From Timema cristinae (taxonomy: Eukaryota > Arthropoda > Insecta > Phasmatodea > Timematidae): DNA of 64,000 nucleotides. The notes beneath the pieces were generated by a model. That model was not told the DNA's origin, did not search any database, and saw only the letters and a program-made list of their open reading frames with translations. Shown piece by piece: positions 57,530-64,000 of the stretch; within the stretch, counting starts at the first letter, position 1, and each line of letters begins with the position of its first letter. The DNA is taken from assembly GCA_039000515.1 (NCBI GenBank), contig JBCFYV010000012.1, positions 43,154,355-43,218,354 on the forward strand, given 5' to 3'. Made by a program: the position numbers and the translations under genes.

Positions 57530-58321
57530 TTAATGTTTATTCTTTTGTTCTTTTTTGGGGGTGTATTTTCCATTATCTCCTTTTCCATTATCTCCTTTTC
57601 CTTTATTTCCATTTCCATTATTTCCTTTTCCATTTCCATTTTTTCCTTTTCCATTTTTTTTTTTTTCATTATTTCCTTTTCCTTTATTTCCATTTCCATT
57701 ATTTCCATTATTTCCATTTCCATTACTTTTATGAACTTTTTTCCAATACTTCTTGGCCTTCTTTTTCATCCATTTTCCTTTTACATTTTTTTTTTTCCTT
57801 TTTCATTGGATCCCGGTTTTCCTTTACTACTTTCAGAACCCTTACCACCTCCAGAAATTTCGGAATTTGGAGAACCTTTAGAACTTTCAATACTTCCGGA
57901 ACATTCATAACTTCCAGAAATTCTAGAACCTTTACCACTTACAGAAGATTTAGAACTTCCATAACTTCCATAACTTCCATAACTTCCAGAACTTTCAGAA
58001 CTTTTAGAATTCCAGGAATATTGAGAACTTTCACTTTTTTCAGGTGTAGTACATTCTTCGTTTGGATAAGTCGTAGTTTCAGTCATATCACATACTGGTG
58101 TTGTGGTACAGTTATCAGTTCTTGTGTTGTGGTACAGTTATCAGGTTCTTGTGTTGTGGTACAGTTATCAGGTTCTTGTGTTGTGGTACAGTTATTATAA
58201 TCTTCAGTCGTAGTAGTCTGTGATGTGTCTGTCCCCCCACTTCCTCCACCCATGCTTCCTCCAATTCCACTCAATATCAAAACCAGGCATCCTAGTACTG
58301 CCACTCCAATACGGAAATCCA
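57530..58321 (-). CDS. Secreted low-complexity NCTTT/Ser-Gly-Tyr/Lys-Asn-Gly protein, frames disrupted
   Basis: A single exon that begins after a T-rich acceptor ending CAACAG (58323 on the minus strand). No ATG is present at its start, so the initiator must lie in an unseen upstream exon. The first part DFRIGVAVLGCLVLILSGIG is signal-peptide-like, followed by a Gly-rich stretch and repeated PDNCTTTQE units (27-bp repeat). A one-base deletion near 58110 in a repeat shifts the frame into ETTTYPNEECTTPEKSESSQ and SSGSYGSYGSYGSSKSS. A second shift in the T run near 57790 leads to NGNGNNGNNGNGNKGKG repeats ending KKEQKNKH-stop (57530-57532). Total would be about 255 residues. It resembles secreted matrix, salivary or silk-like proteins in composition only; function not known. 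It shares strand and a signal-like N-terminus with the chitin-binding gene. Confidence 0.6.
57560..57725 (-). repeat. Imperfect 9/15-bp coding microsatellite (Asn-Gly-Lys repeats)
   Basis: Iterated TTTCCATTATTTCC-type units encode NGNG/NKGKG repeats on the minus strand. The large plus-strand ORFs across this region (for example 57523-58200) are reverse-strand shadows rich in Phe/Ser. Confidence 0.8.
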
Positions 58322-58494
58322 CTGTTGAAAAAAATATAATGTCTAATTAGTGAATATTCTATGATCAAACTATTTTATATCAATAGGACATGTATTACTA
58401 TTTATATCCCCGACTCTATATAATGTTTAAAAATATCATTATATTTATATTTTATTCATCAGATCCTGATTTAATTACACTTAAAGAGTGTGTG

Positions 58495-59312
58495 CTTGCA
58501 AGGCTCAATCTTATAATATAAAAGGAAGTGTTTGTCTGTGTGTGTGTTTGTTTGTGTTTAATACCCATCCAAATCTACGGCATGCAGATATCTCACATTT
58601 TGTTGACGGAAAGGGGTCTGAATGCACCTTGAATCCGGATTTCTAAATTTTTAATTATCTTTTTAATTAGGCTAGTTTTCACAAATAATCGAAGAAAATA
58701 TATTTTTTTCTGGTTTAGTATTACGTTTCAGTGCTGCAAGCACCGGCGGGGGAGGAGGGGGGTCTTATATAACTCTTATATCATAGTGGGTCCTGACTCA
58801 CTGATTGACTCGTCTACGCCCTTGGACCTAGAAAACTTAAATTTTGCACAGAGGTTCCCTTTAGGATGTGGACAATGAATAAGGGTTGATTTTTCGAAAT
58901 TCCCATGGGATAGGGAATAAAGATGATTTATATTTTTGCATTAAAGTTGCCTTGTTTCCGTAACTATAATTATTATAAACCTCAAATTTTGCGTGTAGGT
59001 AGTTAATTATAATCACTAATAACTATTTCCAGGATTTTCCGAAATTCTTATGGAATAGGGAATAAAGAGGATTTATATTTTCACCTTAAAGTTGCCTTAT
59101 TTCTTATTAGATCAACCCCCAGCCCAAACGGATGTTCCCTTTATGATTTAGACAAGGAAAAAGGCCGTATTTTTTTTTTAAATCCCAAGGGATAGAGAAT
59201 ATAGAGGATTTATATAATTACTATACTACAGTAGGTAATGGGCAGCGAAGGGAGTTTTTTTTTAATTCTTGTACCACAGTGGGTCACGGGCAACGCCGTG
59301 CGGGACTGCTAG
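58495..59312 (-). mobile_element. Inverted interspersed LINE-tail-like repeat
   Basis: The plus strand opens AATATAAAAGGAAGTG with TTTGTTTGTG runs and closes CACGGGCAACGCCGTGCGGG then ACTGCTAGT, the inverse of the family ends seen at 8667 and 9463. It contains three ~140-bp degenerate internal repeats around GGGATAGGGAATAAAGATGA (58910, 59052, 59189). Confidence 0.6.
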
Positions 59313-59324
59313 TATATCATACTT

Positions 59325-59512
59325 TTGATGACAAATAGATCAGGATTTAATTCCTGTCAGTATTACTGTTGGGGGTTTCCTCAAACGGGTTCTCCACTTT
59401 CACGCAAATTCGGGTACACTCTCCCTAAATTCAACGTACTCATTACTAACTCACTAGCATAATTAGTACATGTGCGTATAATATATACAGTTAATAAGGC
59501 GTTGTGATAAAA
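59325..59512 (+). mobile_element. tRNA-derived SINE copy (family A), head truncated
   Basis: TCAGGATTTAATTCCTGTCA, GGTTCTCCACTTTCACGCAA, CACTAGCATAATTAGTACAT and a poly-A end follow the family order. Confidence 0.7.
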
Positions 59513-59514
59513 AA

Positions 59515-61400
59515 AAATCTATTTTAAATTTTGGAGCGTTAGATTTATTGCCTTATTTAAGGTTGACGGACCTTTAGCAGGCGATGAAAATCCGCAGCGT
59601 TACGTCCTATTGAGAGGAATAAAATCTTGGTTCCCATGTCATTTGAGGCATGTAAAAGATCTTTGGGAGGTATGTGATGAGCCTTTAAAGAAAATTTAGT
59701 AGGCTCTTTCTCAGTTGCTTATATAAATAAGTGCAAAAATAAAAGGGCATTTACACCAAATCTCAGGACAGTGGGATAATACTTAAATTATTTAAGTTTT
59801 TTTTAGTGTCAGTATTTTCTCACGTTTTATTATGAGAGGGGAACAAGTTCAGAATTTATATTAACTAAGATTGTATCATTAAAGTTTATAGTGGAACGTG
59901 ATTTAATAATAAATTATAATAAAATAAATATATTAAAAATAAAATTTCCCTTAAGTCATTTAATTATTATGTGTGTTCCACCTAATTAAAGTTTAATCGA
60001 GTATTCTAAAATTTCATATCACTCACTTTGCTACCAATCCTTATGTCGAAAAATAACTAAATGATTAAATTCATAATTTAATTTACCAAATTGTAAAAAC
60101 TTACTTTAAGATATAGAGTATTGGGGCGGAAGGTGATAAGGAAATCTTAAGATCTCTGAAGTGGGGGTTCTAAATCACAAAAAAAAAAGGCTTTACGTAA
60201 CTTATGGACGCCCCATATTTTATTATGCTACGTATTTTTTATCCCGTTTGTAAGGGCACGTAACACTAACCGTCTGAGGGGGCTGAGAGGTTTCTTTAAC
60301 TATATTGGTCCCCATGCATGTCTTTCTACTGTGTCTCTCTCCTTTTGTCCACCCGTGGCCATAAATACGAAATAATTTAAAGGATGTTGTTCAATACCTA
60401 TTGGTAGATATTATATATCTATACCTAATTTTTTAAATTTTAGACCCTAGCTCTTAATAGGATTAATTTAATGATAAGATATATTACAATATTTCGAAAA
60501 TTTGTATTACAATTTTGTTTAAAATGGAGATCTAGATAGTGATAGACCTGAAAAATAACACTGTATCCTTGTTTATTCATAAACAATATCATTTTATGAT
60601 AGGTAACTAAAAGTTATGATTAAACAGTCGAGATTTTCCAAGAATCGCTAAAAGATGTAGTTAAAAATATATAAAAAATTATTTTATTATGGAATGAAAA
60701 CTAAAATGAATGCTTATTTTTTAGAGATGTAAGTTAAAGACTAATTTACTGAATAATTGGTTTGAAAACTATATATATAACAAAATTTTCAAATATATGC
60801 TATTTTTTCATTTAATACGTTCCACGATGGTTGTGTTTTTTTTTAAATAAGAGGCTACTGATAAGAGATCTCGTTTTTTGTTGATTTTTTTTAAATCTTG
60901 AAAATATCCTAAACGATTTTTGTTAACATTTAGTAGGGTCTAGCTGGGAATTACTTTAAATGACAAATAATATTTGATATTTGTTCAAATCTTTATGATT
61001 TATTTCAGAAAATTTGAAATTTTTCTTATAATAATGTTTTTTAATTTTTTAATAAAGAAATTTAATGAACCAAAAATTATTTTAGGAAGTATGAAAATTT
61101 TCAATAGTAACTTTGAGATTTAATTCAAGATTAGTATATATCTTGATTTTTTTATTCTAATAAAGAATAAATATATAATCATATATATTTATTTTAAAAA
61201 GTAGCCTATAAATAATTTGAGGATATCGTATAAATTATGATTTTTGAAAATTGAAATTTAAAAAAAAGTTATTTTATAAGTGTATTTAATACTTTTATAT
61301 ATAAAGTATTAATTATGATATTATATGTTGAGTTTTCTGAGTAAAGCTTGATTGAAATATAATAAATATATAAATAAAATTGTATGAATTTGTCGAACAG
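59515..61400. other. AT-rich stretch, nothing recognised
   Basis: No ORF of note, no repeat ends seen. Confidence 0.5.
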
Positions 61401-61404
61401 TTTT

Positions 61405-61640
61405 TCTTTAGCACAGCATCTTACTTTTGGCTCGGACTATATGCATTACTAATAAAATAATCTAACATGCTAGGGATGAGGAAAGTGTAAAAATATATGG
61501 AATAAACACCCTCAGTGCAACCGATCTCCCCGTTATCCCAATCCAGTCTATTGTGAGAGTGAAGACTTAGACCAAGGATTTCCAAATAGCTTCCCACGGG
61601 ACTATGCTGCATGTGATAGATTTTTTTTATGTACACCGGG
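61405..61640 (-). mobile_element. Diverged tRNA-derived SINE copy (family A)
   Basis: Inverted tail AGCACAGCATCTTACTTTTG, then CAACCGATCTCCCCGTTATC and ATTGTGAGAGTGAAGACTTA in the inverted head. The 71-residue minus ORF is part of it. Confidence 0.6.
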
Positions 61641-62204
61641 TTTCTTGGAAAAGTAATCTAATGTTGTAAGATTGATCTTTCAAGCGGAAAAGTGGAAGTT
61701 CAAACTAGCGTGGGGAAAACCCATGAAATCTTGAACCGATGTTGCATTTAAATATTTCCTTACATCTACTGCATTATATTGACTATCATAGATAGTATAG
61801 TTTGGTTGGAAAATTCATTTAGTATGTAATTAGATATTAAATAATATGTGGAAATTATTACTAATTTTTATTTAATTGATAATAAAATCCTTATTTTGGT
61901 TCTTGCACAGCTTGACAAAAATTAACCTGTTGTGATGTGTAGCCCACCACTAAACTTTAGTATTATATTGTGGCCCTTGGCAGTTTTAAATTGTAAGCCC
62001 CTACCTTAGACCATTCAGCCAATGAAGCTGGTTTTATTTTGTTTACCGTATTTATTTAGAAAGTTGAGAAGATATTTCATCTCAAAGAGATGTGCTAATT
62101 TGTCAAGTGAAGTTATTTTATATTATTTGTTAATTTGGAGTAACATATTTTGTAAAGAGAAGAAGATTGATGATTTTTTTTTATATTTATTTTAAGGAAA
62201 ATTT

Positions 62205-63005
62205 ATATCAGTGGTTGCATTGTCTAACGCGTCACTCTTATCTAAGACTGGAAAAATGATGAAGTAAATATCTTGGTTTGAGACCTGATCATGTGTATTT
62301 TCCTAAATGTTTTACAAATATGTCTACACACAAGTACTTGTATATTTGGTTTTACTTTTATTATGTTTTAAATTAAAGGAAAATGCGCATCGGTGCCTTA
62401 ATTGTCTGACGCGTCACTCTCAGGTAAGATTGGAACCCTGGCGAGGAAAATAATTTGGTTCGAGTCCTGGTTGGGTGTATTTTCCTAAATAGTTTCCCAC
62501 TCCACCTCCATGCAAGTTCATGTACACTTGATTTTAATTTTACTTTATTCTATTGAAGGAAAGCTTGCATCAGTGGACGTGTTGTCTAACATTTCTTATA
62601 GACTATCATCTTATTCATCACCTAAAAAATTAATCCATTGAAAACATTGGCATCCACAACAGGGGAAAACTGATATAAGACGTTGCTTTCACAATAAACT
62701 GGATTACCAATGATGACGAGATAGAATCTTTCTTACATATTTTTACATCATACAAATGTGGGTGCACTTAATCTAAAATGACCCTGTGTATTTATAACAT
62801 AATAGAATAATTAGTACAGCTGCGTATTAACTGTTCAGTTTGTAAGAGGCGATAGTAAAATAAAAGTATTTGTTTTGGTGTGCGCATGGTCTTTATGTCC
62901 CGCTAATTCAGTTCAATTTCCGGTGACGGTGAAGTTTGGGTTAAAATTTTGGCCGGGTGAATATCTTAAAGGTTTTTTATAACCTTCCTCTACTTAAATG
63001 TGGGT
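62205..63005 (+). mobile_element. Cluster of degenerate SINE family A copies
   Basis: Heads such as GTGGTTGCATTGTCTAACGC (62211), CGGTGCCTTAATTGTCTGAC (62391), AGTGGACGTGTTGTCTAACA (62571) and TGTGCGCATGGTCTTTATGT (62879) recur, three of them at ~180-bp spacing, each followed by a diverged B box (for example TTGGTTCGAGTCCTGG near 62456). The complete tail is present only near 62800-62850. Looks like a tandem duplication of a SINE plus later insertions. Confidence 0.6.
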
Positions 63006-63059
63006 ATATTTACCGGAAATTTAATTTTTCTCATTTTTACATAATTATTATCACTATTA

Positions 63060-64000
63060 TATACATATATACATATATACTTATTTATTTGAGGTACTTA
63101 ACGTGAAAGTACTGAACAAACGGATTATATCGGCACACGTGAATTTTTATTATCCCACTCTTTCCAGGGTTCCTCTAAGAAGGAAGTTGTGTTATTGATT
63201 ATATCTATCTCTAAAAATGTCTATTTACCGCGGCTGGGCTTGAATCCACGAGCATCGGGTACTTAAGAGAGAATTTTACATCAAGAACAAAAAGGTAAAA
63301 TATATGCATAAAATGCTTATGAATATTCATTCGTTGTAGTAAAAAATTAATTTAAAAACTATCGTTAAAGTAAAACATAATATTTTAAAATATATATAAA
63401 TGAATTTGAATATTGAAGCTGCTTCTTCTAGCTTACCAGTTAAACGTCTAGTGTCTCTCTTCATATTGGTGTATCGCTGGAACCTGTGTGTTTCTGAATA
63501 CTGGTTGACCCTATTAATATACTAACTATTTATCATTTGCTCATGATTCGTGAATGGTTAGAGATGGTACGAATCTTGCACGTCCCGTGCATACATCAAC
63601 TGGAACGACAGAAATAGGGCACGCCGGGTGAAGTCATCTTTATTTGTATTTAAAAGATATATTTTATTCCAAGCATTCCTTCTTAGAAGTGTACATCACC
63701 ATTTTTTTAAATAAATTGTAATACTCAAACAAAAATGTATTTTCATATATATATATATATGTGTGTGTGTATATATATATATTTAAATATGATAACAAGC
63801 CTCAAATTAAGTTTTCTCCCTAAAACCAGTATACATTGCTATTGATTATGTAAAATGATCGCTAGATGCCCAATTTGAACAACATAGTCATAGCCGTCAT
63901 AAAAAAAATTATCGGTAAACTATATTTAATTTTTTAGAACTAGTATCAAAATCATTATTAACTCTCTATATAAGAACATATAATATATAAATATAGATCC
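63060..64000. other. AT-rich stretch with (TA/TG)n run near 63745-63790
   Basis: No recognised gene or element apart from the dinucleotide run. Confidence 0.5.

Noticed and set aside
57523..58200. 225-codon plus-strand ORF rich in Phe/Ser/Thr
   Set aside because: It is antisense to the secreted repeat protein exon; the minus strand has the splice acceptor, signal-like segment and biased repeats.

Overview
The window looks like nuclear DNA of an arthropod, most likely an insect. The base composition is AT-rich, genes are sparse, spliceosomal introns with GT..AG borders are visible, one host gene encodes repeated chitin-binding (CBM14/peritrophin-A) domains, and transposable-element debris typical of insect genomes fills most of the rest (P/THAP, Mutator-like with FLYWCH, Helitron, hAT/ZMYM, mariner, PIF/Harbinger with MADF, tRNA-derived SINEs). 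No species can be named from sequence alone. No bacterial operon, CRISPR array, viral genome or rRNA was seen.

Host genes: only two loci look like host genes, both on the minus strand and both secreted low-complexity proteins. At 583-4358 a tiny first exon, a 75-bp intron and one long exon encode a signal peptide followed by 12 eight-cysteine chitin-binding domains separated by Thr/Ser-rich mucin-like linkers. Ten of the domains are near-identical ~313-bp tandem units. At 57530-58321 an exon with a good splice acceptor encodes a signal-peptide-like segment, 9-residue NCTTT repeats, a Ser/Gly/Tyr-rich part and a Lys/Asn/Gly-rich tail. Both are broken by single-base indels that lie mostly in repeats and homopolymers, which fits consensus errors at least as well as pseudogenes.

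Mobile elements, left to right: hAT remnant (6290-6910); a LINE-tail-like repeat (8667-9463); a complete Mutator-like element (11366-14635, 8-9 bp target duplication) whose FLYWCH exon is split by a 502-bp MITE with a TTA duplication and which also hosts a SINE; foldback-like repeats (21400-22700, also 28240-28690 and 30330-30880); mariner-superfamily transposase remnant (24440-25220); PIF/Harbinger-like MADF element (25349-25946); LINE open-reading-frame remnant (26404-27110); a complete P-element-like transposon (33299-37201) with 31-bp inverted repeats and an 8-bp duplication one base away from the Drosophila P consensus, its THAP exon split by a SINE; LINE C-terminal fragment (38060-38235); hAT/ZMYM1-like remnant (40250-41660); a decayed ~9.3-kb Helitron (42007-51320) that carries two insertions; and a second, inverted copy of the LTR-like insertion (51840-53410) with a striking array of short hairpins. 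At least a dozen SINE copies of two families share one 3' tail.

How it fits together: the two secreted genes probably belong to a gut, salivary or cuticular matrix. Everything between them is layered transposon history, and the nested insertions with target duplications give a relative order of events: MULE, then MITE and SINE; P element, then SINE; Helitron, then LTR-like insertions.
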